Positions 27,830 to 36,726 of a stretch of 64,000 nucleotides of DNA are shown here, one piece after another. The DNA comes from JBMOUD01 sp049319665 (GTDB lineage Bacteria > Pseudomonadota > Gammaproteobacteria > Enterobacterales > Enterobacteriaceae): contig NZ_JBMOUD010000008.1 in assembly GCF_049319665.1 (NCBI RefSeq), positions 124,001-188,000 on the forward strand, written 5' to 3'. Positions within the stretch are counted from its first letter, which is position 1, and every line of letters begins with the position of its first letter. A program made the position numbers and the translations under genes. The notes under the pieces were generated by a model. That model made no database searches, had not been told where the DNA came from, and was given only the letters and a program-made list of their open reading frames with translations.

Positions 27830-29161
27830 ATGACTTTAACCACTTTTTCCGAACTCGAACTCGATGAACGCCTGATAGACGCGCTAGCCGAGAAAGGCTA
27901 CAGCCGCCCGACTGTCATTCAGTCAGAGGCTATTCCACCTGCGATGGATGGACGCGATGTGTTGGGTTCGGCTCCTACCGGCACCGGCAAAACCGCCGCA
28001 TTCTTGCTGCCTGCGCTGCAACATTTGCTGGATTTCCCGCGTAAAAAATCAGGCCCACCGCGTATTCTGATCCTCACGCCAACCCGTGAACTGGCGATGC
28101 AGGTTGCCGAGCAAGCACGCGAGCTGGCTAAACATACTGAGCTGGATATCGCCACGATTACCGGCGGCGTAGCTTATATGAACCACGCTGAAGTATTCAG
28201 CGAGAATCAGGATATCGTCGTCGCGACCACTGGACGCCTGCTGCAATACATCAAAGAAGAGAACTTTGACTGTCGCGCCGTTGAAACGCTGATCCTCGAC
28301 GAAGCAGACCGCATGCTGGACATGGGCTTCGCACAAGATATCGAAACAATTTCAGCCGAAACCCGCTGGCGTAAACAGACATTACTGTTCTCTGCAACGC
28401 TCGAAGGCGAAGCCATTCGTGAATTTGCTGAACGCATTCTGACAGAACCGGTAGAAATCGAAGCCGACCCGTCACGCCGTGAACGCAAAAAAATCCTGCA
28501 ATGGTATTACCGTGCTGACGATTTAGCGCATAAAACTCAGTTGCTGATCCATTTACTCAAACAGCCTGATGTTACCAAATCAGTGATCTTCGTGCGCAAG
28601 CGCGAGCGTGTTCACGAGCTGGTTGCCTGGTTGCGTGAAGCAGGTATCAACTCCTGCTACCTCGAAGGTGAAATGGTACAGGTCAAACGTACCGAAGCGG
28701 TGAAACGCATGGTCGAAGATCGCGTTAACGTCCTCGTGGCGACCGATATTGCTGCGCGTGGCCTGGATATCAACGATATCAGCCACGTCTTCAACTTCGA
28801 TATTCCGCTTACCGCGGATACTTATCTGCACCGCATTGGTCGTACCGGCCGCGCAGGACGTAAAGGCACCGCGATTTCTCTGGTCGAAGCGCATGATCAT
28901 CTGTTGCTGGGTAAAGTTGGCCGTTATCTCAACGAACCACTTAAGCAACGCGTGATCGACGAGCTTCGTCCAAAGACCAAAGCGCCGAGTGAGAAAAGCA
29001 CCGGTAAGCCGTCCAAGAAAGTCTTGGCTAAGCGTCTAGAGAAGAAGAAAGAAGAAAGCCTGAAATCCCGCACTAAAGTAAAAGTTCGCCATCGCGATAG
29101 TAAGAATGTGGGTAAACGTCGTAAGAGCAAAACGGAAGAGAGCAAAGGTAGCGCCGAGTAA
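27830..29161 (+). CDS. srmB: DEAD-box ATP-dependent RNA helicase SrmB
   Basis: Helicase acting early in 50S ribosome assembly. Motifs: Q motif (GYSRPTVIQSEAIP), Walker A APTGTGKT, DEAD in LDEADRMLDMGF, SAT in FSATLEG, and HRIGRTGRAGRKG. A basic, Lys-rich C-terminal tail of about 70 residues suits RNA contact. 443 residues, E. coli 444. Confidence 0.96.
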   Translation: MTLTTFSELELDERLIDALAEKGYSRPTVIQSEAIPPAMDGRDVLGSAPTGTGKTAAFLLPALQHLLDFPRKKSGPPRILILTPTRELAMQVAEQARELAKHTELDIATITGGVAYMNHAEVFSENQDIVVATTGRLLQYIKEENFDCRAVETLILDEADRMLDMGFAQDIETISAETRWRKQTLLFSATLEGEAIREFAERILTEPVEIEADPSRRERKKILQWYYRADDLAHKTQLLIHLLKQPDVTKSVIFVRKRERVHELVAWLREAGINSCYLEGEMVQVKRTEAVKRMVEDRVNVLVATDIAARGLDINDISHVFNFDIPLTADTYLHRIGRTGRAGRKGTAISLVEAHDHLLLGKVGRYLNEPLKQRVIDELRPKTKAPSEKSTGKPSKKVLAKRLEKKKEESLKSRTKVKVRHRDSKNVGKRRKSKTEESKGSAE

Positions 29162-29202
29162 GCTACAACTCGTTACTTTTCATCGCATTGTTAGCGACAT
29201 AA

Positions 29203-29230
29203 AAAAGCCTCATCCTTGATGAGGCTTTTT
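29203..29230. terminator. Bidirectional terminator between srmB and grcA
   Basis: AAGCCTCATC / GATGAGGCTT stem flanked by A-run and T-run, between convergent genes. Confidence 0.9.
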
Positions 29231-29256
29231 GCATTTAGCGAGGTAATAAACGTTTA

Positions 29257-29640
29257 TTACATGCTTTCAGTAAAGGTACGGGCAATAACGTCGCGCTGCT
29301 GCTCTGGCGTCAGCGAGTTAAAACGCACTGCGTAACCCGATACACGGATAGTCAGCTGCGGATACTTCTCTGGGTGTTTAACCGCATCTTCCAATGTTTC
29401 ACGGCGCATAACGTTAACGTTCAGATGCTGGCCACCTTCAACGCGCACGTTAGACTTGAACTCCAAAGGCACTTCGCGGTATTCGATTTGGCCCAGTTCA
29501 GCCACGGGAACGACTTGATCCTCGACATAACCCGCGTTTGCACATACACAACGCGCCTGAGCAGTTTCATCATCCAACAGCCAGAATGAATGATTAAGAG
29601 CCTGATTTTGGGCTTTGGTAATTTGAATTCCGGTGATCAT
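29257..29640 (-). CDS. grcA: Autonomous glycyl radical cofactor GrcA
   Basis: Spare part that replaces the C-terminal radical domain of pyruvate formate-lyase after oxygen damage. The C-terminal motif RVSGYAVRFNSL contains the radical glycine. Start MITGIQ at 29640 gives 127 residues, as in E. coli; the in-frame ATG four codons earlier lacks support. Regulated by FNR, see the two sites upstream. Confidence 0.96.
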   Translation of the reverse strand: MITGIQITKAQNQALNHSFWLLDDETAQARCVCANAGYVEDQVVPVAELGQIEYREVPLEFKSNVRVEGGQHLNVNVMRRETLEDAVKHPEKYPQLTIRVSGYAVRFNSLTPEQQRDVIARTFTESM

Positions 29641-29720
29641 AAATGCCTCCATTGATTGGCAAGATGCTTGCGAGTCAGCGTGGTTAATATTTATTCCCCC
29701 CGCGACTCAATTAGCTCATT

Positions 29721-29761
29721 TATATATCAGCCGTTACGCTAGGTTCTTTGATGCTAATCAA
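29721..29761 (-). promoter_or_regulatory. FNR-dependent class II promoter of grcA
   Basis: A perfect FNR box TTGAT-GCTA-ATCAA lies at 29748-29761. On the reverse strand a TATATA -10 element at 29721-29726 follows at the spacing expected when FNR is centred near -41.5, with transcription starting near 29714. Confidence 0.8.
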
Positions 29762-29842
29762 TTTCCTAACTGCCAGCGCAGATCCACTGCACGAACTTAA
29801 TGTTTTATATCAATTTTTCTCTCGGGTGCTCTTCAATTATTT

Positions 29843-29856
29843 TTGAAATTAATCAA
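29843..29856. promoter_or_regulatory. Distal FNR site of grcA (one mismatch)
   Basis: TTGAAATTAATCAA differs from the FNR consensus at one base. It lies 95 bases upstream of the proximal site. E. coli grcA (yfiD) also has two FNR sites, the far one down-regulating, but closer together. Confidence 0.55.
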
Positions 29857-29983
29857 AATAATTTTAATTAATCCCTCCACGTTCTCTGAAAAGACTTGCC
29901 CAATCCGTTCTTAGGTTTCACTCAATCCACAGAGCAGGTAAGCTTAGCCGATTGAAGATCCTCTACTTAAATGGAGAACGCTA

Positions 29984-30661
29984 ATGGCTTCCCCTCTAAC
30001 CTGGCATGACGTGATTGGTCAGGAAAAACAACAGCCTTATTTTGTCGATACCCTGAAATATGTTGCCAGTGAACGCGCCGCAGGAAAAACCATCTACCCG
30101 CCGCAGGATGAAGTGTTTAACGCTTTTCGTTTTACCGAGTTGGCCGATGTACGCGTGGTGATTTTGGGGCAAGACCCTTATCACGGTCCGAACCAGGCGC
30201 ATGGTTTATCATTCTCCGTGAAACCGGGCATTCCTGCGCCCCCTTCTCTGGTTAACATGTACAAAGAGCTGGTCACAGACATTCCAGGCTTTGAAAGACC
30301 GAATCACGGTTATTTGCAAAGTTGGGCGGAACAAGGCGTACTGTTGCTCAATACCGTATTAACAGTTGAAGGCGGTCAGGCACATTCGCATGCCAAACTG
30401 GGCTGGGAAACCTTCACTGATAAAGTTATCGCCGCGTTGAATGAACATCGTCAGGGGATTGTCTTTTTACTTTGGGGATCGCACGCACAGAAAAAAGGCA
30501 GCATTATCGACTCGCAGCGCCATCATATTCTCAAAGCACCGCATCCTTCGCCTCTCTCAGCTCATCGTGGTTTCTTGGGCTGCCAGCACTTCTCCAAAAC
30601 TAATCAGTTGTTAGAAGCACAAGGCCTGCCGGCGATTAACTGGTTACCGGAACTGCCTTAG
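29984..30661 (+). CDS. ung: Uracil-DNA glycosylase
   Basis: Removes uracil from DNA. The water-activating motif GQDPYHGPNQAHGLSFSV and the DNA-intercalation loop HPSPLSAHRGF are intact; 225 residues, E. coli 229. Transcribed alone and convergent with grpE. Confidence 0.97.
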   Translation: MASPLTWHDVIGQEKQQPYFVDTLKYVASERAAGKTIYPPQDEVFNAFRFTELADVRVVILGQDPYHGPNQAHGLSFSVKPGIPAPPSLVNMYKELVTDIPGFERPNHGYLQSWAEQGVLLLNTVLTVEGGQAHSHAKLGWETFTDKVIAALNEHRQGIVFLLWGSHAQKKGSIIDSQRHHILKAPHPSPLSAHRGFLGCQHFSKTNQLLEAQGLPAINWLPELP

Positions 30662-30697
30662 AACTTCATTCGTAGCCTACAGCTAAGGCCACGAAAA

Positions 30698-30719
30698 AGG
30701 GCACCATTTCTGGTGCCCT
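30698..30719 (-). terminator. Terminator between ung and grpE
   Basis: AGGGCACCA / TGGTGCCCT stem with loop TTTC. The A-run on its left suits termination of grpE on the reverse strand. Confidence 0.75.
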
Positions 30720-30747
30720 CAGTCTTAAAATCATTGCCAGAAGCGAA

Positions 30748-31329
30748 TTACGCCTTAGCTTTAGATACTGCAACCATCGCAGGGCGGAGCAAGCGACCGT
30801 TCAACGTGTAACCTTTCTGCATTACCATCATGACGTGGTTCGGCTCAAGATCGGCAGATTCCATCAAAGTCATCGCCTGGTGCAATTCTGGGTTGAAAGG
30901 CACGTGAGTGTCAGAAACCACTTCCAGACCAAATTTACGTACCGCATCCAACAGAGATTTCAGCGTCAACTCAACGCCTTCAATCATAGAAGTCAGGTCG
31001 GCGTTAGATTTGTCAGCCAAATCCAGCGCGCGCTCCAGGTTGTCGATAACCGGCAGCAGCTCACCAGAGAACTTCTCCAGAGCAAATTTGTGCGCTTTCT
31101 CAACGTCCAGCTCAGTACGGCGACGAATGTTTTCGACTTCCGCTTTCGCACGCAGCAAACTATCGCGTTCACGCTGTTGGGCTTCAACTAACTGGGCTTC
31201 AAGTTCTGCAATACGCTGATCGCGAGAGTCTACGACTTCTGCCTCTTCCGCTTCCGTATGCAGGTTTTGTTCCTGATTTAACTCATCTGAGACTTGCTCG
31301 TTTGGCGTATTCTGTTCTTTACTGCTCAT
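30748..31329 (-). CDS. grpE: Nucleotide exchange factor GrpE
   Basis: Exchange factor of DnaK. Acidic N-terminus, long coiled coil (residues about 35-90), and the beta domain with the family signature (LLPVIDNLERAL and NPELHQAMTLMES, GYTLNGRLLRPAMV). 193 residues. Preceded by a near-perfect heat-shock promoter. Confidence 0.97.
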   Translation of the reverse strand: MSSKEQNTPNEQVSDELNQEQNLHTEAEEAEVVDSRDQRIAELEAQLVEAQQRERDSLLRAKAEVENIRRRTELDVEKAHKFALEKFSGELLPVIDNLERALDLADKSNADLTSMIEGVELTLKSLLDAVRKFGLEVVSDTHVPFNPELHQAMTLMESADLEPNHVMMVMQKGYTLNGRLLRPAMVAVSKAKA

Positions 31330-31370
31330 GAATCTCTCCGCGTTTTCGCTTTAATCTTGCTAGTTGGATT

Positions 31371-31399
31371 ATTATGGGGATCAAAACTGCGGTTTCAAG
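31371..31399 (-). promoter_or_regulatory. Sigma-32 heat-shock promoter of grpE
   Basis: Reverse strand: CTTGAAA (31393-31399), 13-base spacer, CCCCATAAT (31371-31379). This fits the RpoH consensus almost perfectly. Confidence 0.9.
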
Positions 31400-31424
31400 G
31401 CTTGTTTATCCTCACAATAGGACA

Positions 31425-31553
31425 TATACCCAAGAAACTTGAATGATGCATCAAGGCGGCAAGGGCGCGCGTCCCGATGAGCTTACTACGGTCAAATGAT
31501 TCGGGTAAGTTAGCGGAGCCAACGCAGAGGCAACGTCAAGTATGACGGGTATA
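31425..31553. repeat. Dispersed inverted-repeat element, copy 2
   Basis: 129 bases bounded by TATACCC and GGGTATA. It shares the right end GACGGGTAT and general layout with the element at 1450-1574. It separates grpE from nadK, and nadK's ribosome site starts just after it. Confidence 0.7.
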
Positions 31554-31594
31554 ACTACGAGTTCGAGCACGCTGTACTAAGGATAACGAAAACG

Positions 31595-32473
31595 ATGAAC
31601 AAAAAATTCGAGTGTATTGGCATTGTCGGCCACCCGCGTCACCCGTCTGCTCTGGCTACGCATGAAATGCTTTACCACTGGCTTATTTCAAAAGGCTATC
31701 AAGTCATCGTTGAACAGCAGGTTGCACAAGACCTCAAATTAGAAAACGCCCAGACCGGCACGCTGGCAGAAATTGGTAAGCTGGCAGAATTAGCCGTAGT
31801 CGTTGGTGGCGATGGCAATATGCTTGGCGCAGCTCGGGTGCTGGCGCGCTATGACATCAAAGTTATCGGTATTAACCGCGGCAACCTCGGTTTTTTAACC
31901 GATCTGGACCCGGATAACGCCTTGCAACAGCTTGATGATGTGCTGAAAGGCGAATATATCAGCGAACAGCGTTTCCTGTTGGAAGCCACCGTACGTTGTG
32001 AAGAAAAACAGAGTCGGGTAAGCACTGCGATTAATGAAGTGGTATTACACCCCGGCAAAGTCGCGCATATGATTGAATTCGAAGTCTATATCGACGACCG
32101 CTTTGCTTTCTCACAGCGTGCTGATGGCCTGATTATTTCGACGCCGACCGGTTCAACCGCCTATTCGCTCTCTGGCGGTGGCCCGATCCTAATGCCGACT
32201 CTGGAAGCTATCGCGCTGGTGCCGATGTTCCCGCATACGCTTTCTGCTCGCCCGTTAGTCATTAACAGCAATAGCACGATTTGCTTAAAATTCTCACAAG
32301 GCAGCAACGATCTGGAAATCAGTTGTGACAGCCAAATCGCCCTGCCTATCCAGCAAGGTGAAGAGGTGATCATCAAGCGCAGCGAATTCCACTTGGATCT
32401 CATTCACCCCAAAGATTACAGCTATTTCAATACATTGAGTACGAAGCTTGGCTGGTTGAAAAAGCTATTCTGA
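31595..32473 (+). CDS. nadK: NAD kinase
   Basis: Makes NADP from NAD and ATP. GGDGNMLGA holds the catalytic Asp and the nucleotide site; GSTAYSLSGGGPI is the second conserved block. 292 residues as in E. coli. Confidence 0.97.
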   Translation: MNKKFECIGIVGHPRHPSALATHEMLYHWLISKGYQVIVEQQVAQDLKLENAQTGTLAEIGKLAELAVVVGGDGNMLGAARVLARYDIKVIGINRGNLGFLTDLDPDNALQQLDDVLKGEYISEQRFLLEATVRCEEKQSRVSTAINEVVLHPGKVAHMIEFEVYIDDRFAFSQRADGLIISTPTGSTAYSLSGGGPILMPTLEAIALVPMFPHTLSARPLVINSNSTICLKFSQGSNDLEISCDSQIALPIQQGEEVIIKRSEFHLDLIHPKDYSYFNTLSTKLGWLKKLF

Positions 32474-32506
32474 GTTTTTATGCAAAAATAATGCGCCAGG
32501 TATTTA

Positions 32507-32562
32507 CTGTATATAAAACCAGTTTATACTGTACGTAATTACAGGTCTGTTGTTATGTACAG
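32507..32562. promoter_or_regulatory. Three LexA (SOS) boxes upstream of recN
   Basis: CTGT-N8-CCAG at 32507-32522 (one mismatch), CTGT-N8-ACAG at 32529-32544 and CTGT-N8-ACAG at 32547-32562 (both perfect cores). The third ends just before the recN ribosome site. Known SOS control of recN in E. coli uses a similar cluster. Confidence 0.9.
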
Positions 32563-32572
32563 GAAGGTGATC

Positions 32573-34234
32573 ATGCTGGCGCAATTAACCATCAGTAACT
32601 TTGCCATTGTTCGTGAATTAGATATCGACTTTCTTGCCGGTATGACGGCGATTACTGGTGAAACCGGTGCGGGGAAATCCATTGCGATTGATGCGCTCGG
32701 TTTATGCCTTGGCAACCGCGCCGACGGCAGCATGGTACGCCTGGGCGCTAACCGCGCTGACATCTGTGCACGCTTCACGTTGGCAGATACACCTTCCGCT
32801 AAACAGTGGTTAATCGACAACCAACTCGACGAAGGACAGGATTGCCTGCTGCGCCGCACCATTAGCGCCGATGGCCGCTCTCGCGGTTTCATTAATGGCA
32901 CGCCGGTTCCACTGTCGCAATTGCGTGAAGTTGGCCAGCACCTGATCCAAATTCACGGTCAGCATGCCCATCAGCTATTACTTAAAGCAGAGCATCAAAA
33001 ACAGCTGCTCGATGCGTATGCCGACGAGCCGCTCCTGCTGGCACAAATGCGCGATGCCTACCAAAAATGGCACCACAGCTGCCGCATGTTGGCGCAATAT
33101 CAACAGCAGGTTACCGAACGCGAAGCCCGCCGCCAACTGCTGCAATATCAGCTCAAAGAACTCAATGAATTTGCGCCACAGCCCGGCGAATACGAGCAAA
33201 TCGACGAAGAATACAAACTGCTGGCTAACAGCGGCCAACTGTTGTCACTGAGCCAAAGCGCGCTGTATATGCTAGCCGATGGCGAAGAGCAAAACATTTC
33301 TAGCCTGTTATATAGCGCTAAAAATCAGCTGGCTGAATTAGCCGAGCTGGACAGTAAAATGAATGACTTGATTGTGATGCTCGATGAGGCCTCTATTCAA
33401 ATCAGCGAAGCCAGCGATGAGTTGCGTCATTACAGCGAAAGGTTGGATATCGATCCAAATCGCCTGTTTGAGTTGGAGCAACGCCTGTCGCGGCAAATGG
33501 CGCTGGCGCGTAAACATCAGGTGAGCGCCGAAGAGTTGCCAGAGCTTCATCGTCAACTGCTTGAAGAGCAGCAAGCGCTGGATGAGCATGAAACCAACCA
33601 GAGCGCATTAAGCGAGGCGGTACAGGTTCATTATCAGCAGGCGCTGTCTATCGCGCAGCAGCTGCATGACAAACGCCAATATTATGCCGATGAGCTGACA
33701 TTGCTAATCACTCAAAGCATGCAAGCACTGTCGATGCCGCACGGTAAATTTAATATCGCGGTACAGTTTGTCCCTGAGCATTTGGGATTAGAAGGTGCTG
33801 ACCGTTTGGAATTCCAAGTCACCACCAACCCAGGCCAACCGCTGCAAGCAATCAGCAAAGTTGCCTCCGGCGGTGAGCTTTCCCGTATTGCACTGGCGAT
33901 TCAGGTGATCACCGCGAAGAAAATGGAAACCCCGGCGCTTATCTTCGATGAAGTCGACGTCGGTATCAGCGGCCCAACCGCCGCTATCGTCGGCCGCCTG
34001 TTGCGCCAGCTTGGTGAATCAACGCAGGTGATGTGTGTGACCCACTTACCGCAGGTTGCCGGCTGCGGACATCAACATTATTTCGTCAGTAAAGAAACCG
34101 ATGGTCAAGCCACCGAAACCTTGATGAATCGACTGGATAAAAAGGCAAGATTGCAAGAAATTGCCCGTCTGCTGGGCGGTAGCGAAGTGACAAGAAACAC
34201 GCTGGCTAACGCAAAAGAATTGCTGGCAGCGTAA
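32573..34234 (+). CDS. recN: DNA repair protein RecN
   Basis: SMC-like ATPase needed for double-strand break repair. Walker A GETGAGKS, two coiled-coil arms (residues about 150-370), then the ABC signature ASGGELSRIALAIQ and Walker B ALIFDEVDVG. The start at 32573 is chosen because AGGAAGG precedes it and the product (553 residues) equals E. coli; the ATG at 32555 falls inside a LexA box. Confidence 0.97.
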   Translation: MLAQLTISNFAIVRELDIDFLAGMTAITGETGAGKSIAIDALGLCLGNRADGSMVRLGANRADICARFTLADTPSAKQWLIDNQLDEGQDCLLRRTISADGRSRGFINGTPVPLSQLREVGQHLIQIHGQHAHQLLLKAEHQKQLLDAYADEPLLLAQMRDAYQKWHHSCRMLAQYQQQVTEREARRQLLQYQLKELNEFAPQPGEYEQIDEEYKLLANSGQLLSLSQSALYMLADGEEQNISSLLYSAKNQLAELAELDSKMNDLIVMLDEASIQISEASDELRHYSERLDIDPNRLFELEQRLSRQMALARKHQVSAEELPELHRQLLEEQQALDEHETNQSALSEAVQVHYQQALSIAQQLHDKRQYYADELTLLITQSMQALSMPHGKFNIAVQFVPEHLGLEGADRLEFQVTTNPGQPLQAISKVASGGELSRIALAIQVITAKKMETPALIFDEVDVGISGPTAAIVGRLLRQLGESTQVMCVTHLPQVAGCGHQHYFVSKETDGQATETLMNRLDKKARLQEIARLLGGSEVTRNTLANAKELLAA

Positions 34235-34346
34235 AAACCTCAACTTTTTTACATTTCTGAGGTCATACTGGTGCCCTGCAAAGGTTTCAAACTGATGAAA
34301 GGTCTATTATCATCGGCATCTTATGCCCTAAAGGAATGTAACGACT

Positions 34347-34694
34347 ATGCGCTGTAAAACGCTAACTGCCGCCGCGGGATTACTTTTAATGTTAACTGCG
34401 GGCTGTTCCACACTGGAAAAGGTGGTTTATCGGCCTGATATCAATCAGGGGAACTATTTAGCTCCAGCTGATGTACAACGAATTCATACCGGAATGACTA
34501 AGCAGCAGGTCGCTTATATTCTGGGTACGCCAATGCTTGACGATCCATTCGGCAACAACGTTTGGATTTATGTGTTCCGTCAGGAACCAAGCCACGAGAA
34601 CACCACGCAACAAACGCTAACGTTGACCTTCAACGATGCAGGCGTGTTGACCAACGTGGATAACAAACCAAAGCTGGACGGTCAGAAATCGTAA
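34347..34694 (+). CDS. bamE: Outer membrane assembly lipoprotein BamE
   Basis: Lipoprotein of the BAM complex. Lipobox LTAGC with a short signal peptide, then the SmpA/OmlA fold (GNYLAPADVQRIHTGMTK, LGTPMLDDPFGNNVWIY). 115 residues, E. coli 113. Confidence 0.97.
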   Translation: MRCKTLTAAAGLLLMLTAGCSTLEKVVYRPDINQGNYLAPADVQRIHTGMTKQQVAYILGTPMLDDPFGNNVWIYVFRQEPSHENTTQQTLTLTFNDAGVLTNVDNKPKLDGQKS

Positions 34695-34750
34695 TTCCCG
34701 TGTGCGATGGTCTATGGTAACTGCCAGAAATCATCTTTCAGGGTAAAAAA

Positions 34751-34780
34751 ATAAGGCGCTCGCAGCGCCTTATTTTTTTG
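34751..34780. terminator. Bidirectional terminator between bamE and rnfH
   Basis: AATAAGGCGCT / AGCGCCTTATT stem with an A-run on the left and T-run on the right, between convergent genes. Confidence 0.9.
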
Positions 34781-35054
34781 ACCGTTCTGCACGCAGTCGG
34801 CGCAGCTCTTTCGGGTCGGCAATCAGCGGACGGTAGATTTCGACACGATCGCCATCAGCAAGAGTATCAGCCAGTTTTACCGGGCGGCTATAAATACCAA
34901 CCTTATTGGTTTTCAAATCAATCTCGCGGCGCACATCCAGCACCCCAGAGGCGAGAATCGCCTGCTCAACGCTGCTGCCCTCTTCGAGTTTCAACGTTCG
35001 CACATATTGTCGCTCAGGTAGCGCATAAACGACTTCAACGTTAATCTCAGACAC
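34770..35054 (-). CDS. rnfH: RnfH family ubiquitin-like protein
   Basis: Small beta-grasp protein of the RnfH (UPF0125) family with the YALPERQYV, LADGDRVEIYRPL motifs. 94 residues. Its start overlaps the 3' end of ratA by eight bases; E. coli has the same ratA-rnfH pair. Molecular role in the cell is not settled. Confidence 0.92.
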   Translation of the reverse strand: MSEINVEVVYALPERQYVRTLKLEEGSSVEQAILASGVLDVRREIDLKTNKVGIYSRPVKLADTLADGDRVEIYRPLIADPKELRRLRAERSKK

Positions 35055-35481
35055 CGTAAACCTCTTTGGCGCGTGAAGAGAATGCCTGCACCATGCTGCC
35101 TGCTAGCTCTTTAAAGATTTTGCCAAAGGCCAGTTCAATCAGCTTATTGGTAAACTCAAAATCAAGATTAAGCTCAACTTTGCAGGCTTCCGGGCTCAGC
35201 GCGATAAACTTCCATCCGCCCATTAACTTGCGGAAAGGCCCGTCAACCAGCTGCATATCAATACGCTGGTTATTCACCAAGGTATTACGGGTGGTAAACG
35301 TCTTGCTGATCCCCGCTTTAGAAACATCAACCGCGGCAACCATCGACCCTTCGTCTTGATCTAAAACGCGGCTCCCGGTGCATCCAGGTAAAAATTGCGG
35401 GTAAGCATCAACATCATTTACCAACTTGTACATTTGCTCCACACTGTACGGGACCAAAGCAGAACGGCTAATCTGTGGCAT
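35047..35481 (-). CDS. ratA: Ribosome association toxin RatA
   Basis: START-domain protein (144 residues) that blocks joining of 50S and 30S subunits in E. coli and is related to coenzyme Q-binding Coq10. Motifs MPQISRSALVPYSVEQMY and DGPFRKLMGGWKF match. The ATG at 35481 is chosen to agree with the family start. Divergent from smpB. Confidence 0.92.
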   Translation of the reverse strand: MPQISRSALVPYSVEQMYKLVNDVDAYPQFLPGCTGSRVLDQDEGSMVAAVDVSKAGISKTFTTRNTLVNNQRIDMQLVDGPFRKLMGGWKFIALSPEACKVELNLDFEFTNKLIELAFGKIFKELAGSMVQAFSSRAKEVYGV

Positions 35482-35638
35482 ATCATTTTCCAAGTGTCGT
35501 AATACGAGCAAATGATACCATTTATCCTTGCTGTGACAAAAATCTCACAATCGGATACCGCACGTCCTGCGAAAAACCAACCGACCTCCGTTACCGGGGA
35601 TGTCAATCGTCAATGCTTACAGTATAATAAGTGTCACT

Positions 35639-36121
35639 ATGACAAAGAAAAAAACACATAAACCCGGTTCCGCGACCATCGCTATGAACAAGCGCGCTCG
35701 CCATGAATACTTCATTGAAGAAGAGATCGAGGCAGGCATTGCTTTACAAGGATGGGAAGTTAAATCCATGCGCGCTGGCAAAGCCAACATCACTGACAGC
35801 TATGTTACTTTCAGAGATGGCGAAGCTTTTCTGTTCGGCGCAACCATTCAACCGCTGACCGTCGCATCCAGTCATATCGTATGCGACCCTACTCGTACAC
35901 GTAAATTACTGCTTAAAAAACGTGAATTAGAAACGTTATTTGGCAAAGTGAGCCGCGACGGTTTCACCGTTGTTGCCCTCTCTCTGTATTGGAAAAACGC
36001 CTGGAGCAAGGTCAAAATCGGCCTGGCGAAAGGTAAAAAAGAGCACGACAAACGCGATGACATCAAAGATCGCGAATGGAAAGTAGACAAAGCACGTATC
36101 ATGAAGAATGCAAATCGCTAA
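35639..36121 (+). CDS. smpB: SsrA-binding protein SmpB
   Basis: Partner of tmRNA in trans-translation. The 160-residue product begins MTKKK and contains GWEVKSMRAGKANITDSYV and the C-terminal basic tail that enters the decoding site. Same length as E. coli. Immediately upstream of ssrA. Confidence 0.97.
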   Translation: MTKKKTHKPGSATIAMNKRARHEYFIEEEIEAGIALQGWEVKSMRAGKANITDSYVTFRDGEAFLFGATIQPLTVASSHIVCDPTRTRKLLLKKRELETLFGKVSRDGFTVVALSLYWKNAWSKVKIGLAKGKKEHDKRDDIKDREWKVDKARIMKNANR

Positions 36122-36170
36122 GCCTCTGGCATAGCGCGCATATTTTCTGTTATAGTGCACAACAGTACTT

Positions 36171-36534
36171 GGGGCTGATTCTGGATTCGACGGGATTTGC
36201 GAAGCCCAAGGAGCATGCCGAGGGGCGGTTGGCCTCGTAAAAAGCCGCAAAAAAATAGTCGCAAACGACGAAAACTACGCACTAGCAGCTTAATACCCTG
36301 CTTAGAGCCCTCTCTCCCTAGCTTCCGCTCTTAAGACGGGGATCAAGAGAGGTCAAACCCAAAAGAGATCGCGTGGACACCTTGCCTGGGGTGAAAGCGT
36401 TAAACCCAATCAGGATAGTTTGTTAGTAGCGTGTCTGTCCGCAGCTAACCGGCGAATGTAAAGACTAGACTAAGCATGTAGTGCCGACGGTGTAGTAATT
36501 TCGGACGGGGGTTCAAATCCCCCCAGCTCCACCA
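36171..36534 (+). ncRNA. ssrA: Transfer-messenger RNA (tmRNA)
   Basis: Begins GGGGCTGATTCTGGATTCGA and ends with the T-arm GGGGGTTCAAATCCCCC and acceptor AGCTCCACCA, 364 bases. The tag frame at 36261-36293 reads ANDENYALAA and stop. The 3' end is the integration site of the following island, which has restored the gene's end (attL side). Confidence 0.97.
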
Positions 36535-36577
36535 AATAATGTTCCGGTTATTACCAGATAAGTCCGGAGAAGTCCTG

Positions 36578-36612
36578 AAAGCCCGCATCCTTCCTAGGTT
36601 TGCGGCTTTTTT
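36578..36612 (+). terminator. Probable terminator of ssrA
   Basis: AAAGCCCGCA / TGCGGCTTT stem with one bulged C, followed by six T residues. It lies about 45 bases past the CCA end. Confidence 0.65.
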
Positions 36613-36656
36613 GTGTCTGTAGAAGTCCGAGAAGATCCACCTGAAACCGGAGTCTA

Positions 36657-36708
36657 TTGGTATACGAATTGGTATACGCTAAGATGTATACCAATAAACG
36701 TATACCAA
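36657..36708. repeat. Symmetric array of TTGGTATAC sites before the integrase gene
   Basis: TTGGTATAC occurs directly twice (36657 and 36669, 12 bases apart) and its complement GTATACCAA twice (36686 and 36700). The array lies between ssrA and the integrase ATG at 36727. It could be integrase arm-type sites or operators for integrase expression; this is inference. Confidence 0.7.
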
Positions 36709-36726
36709 TTAAGGGAAGATCCTTGC

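Noticed and set aside
32555..32572. Earlier start of recN at 32555
   Set aside because: The ATG lies inside the third LexA box and lacks a ribosome site; 32573 gives the family length.
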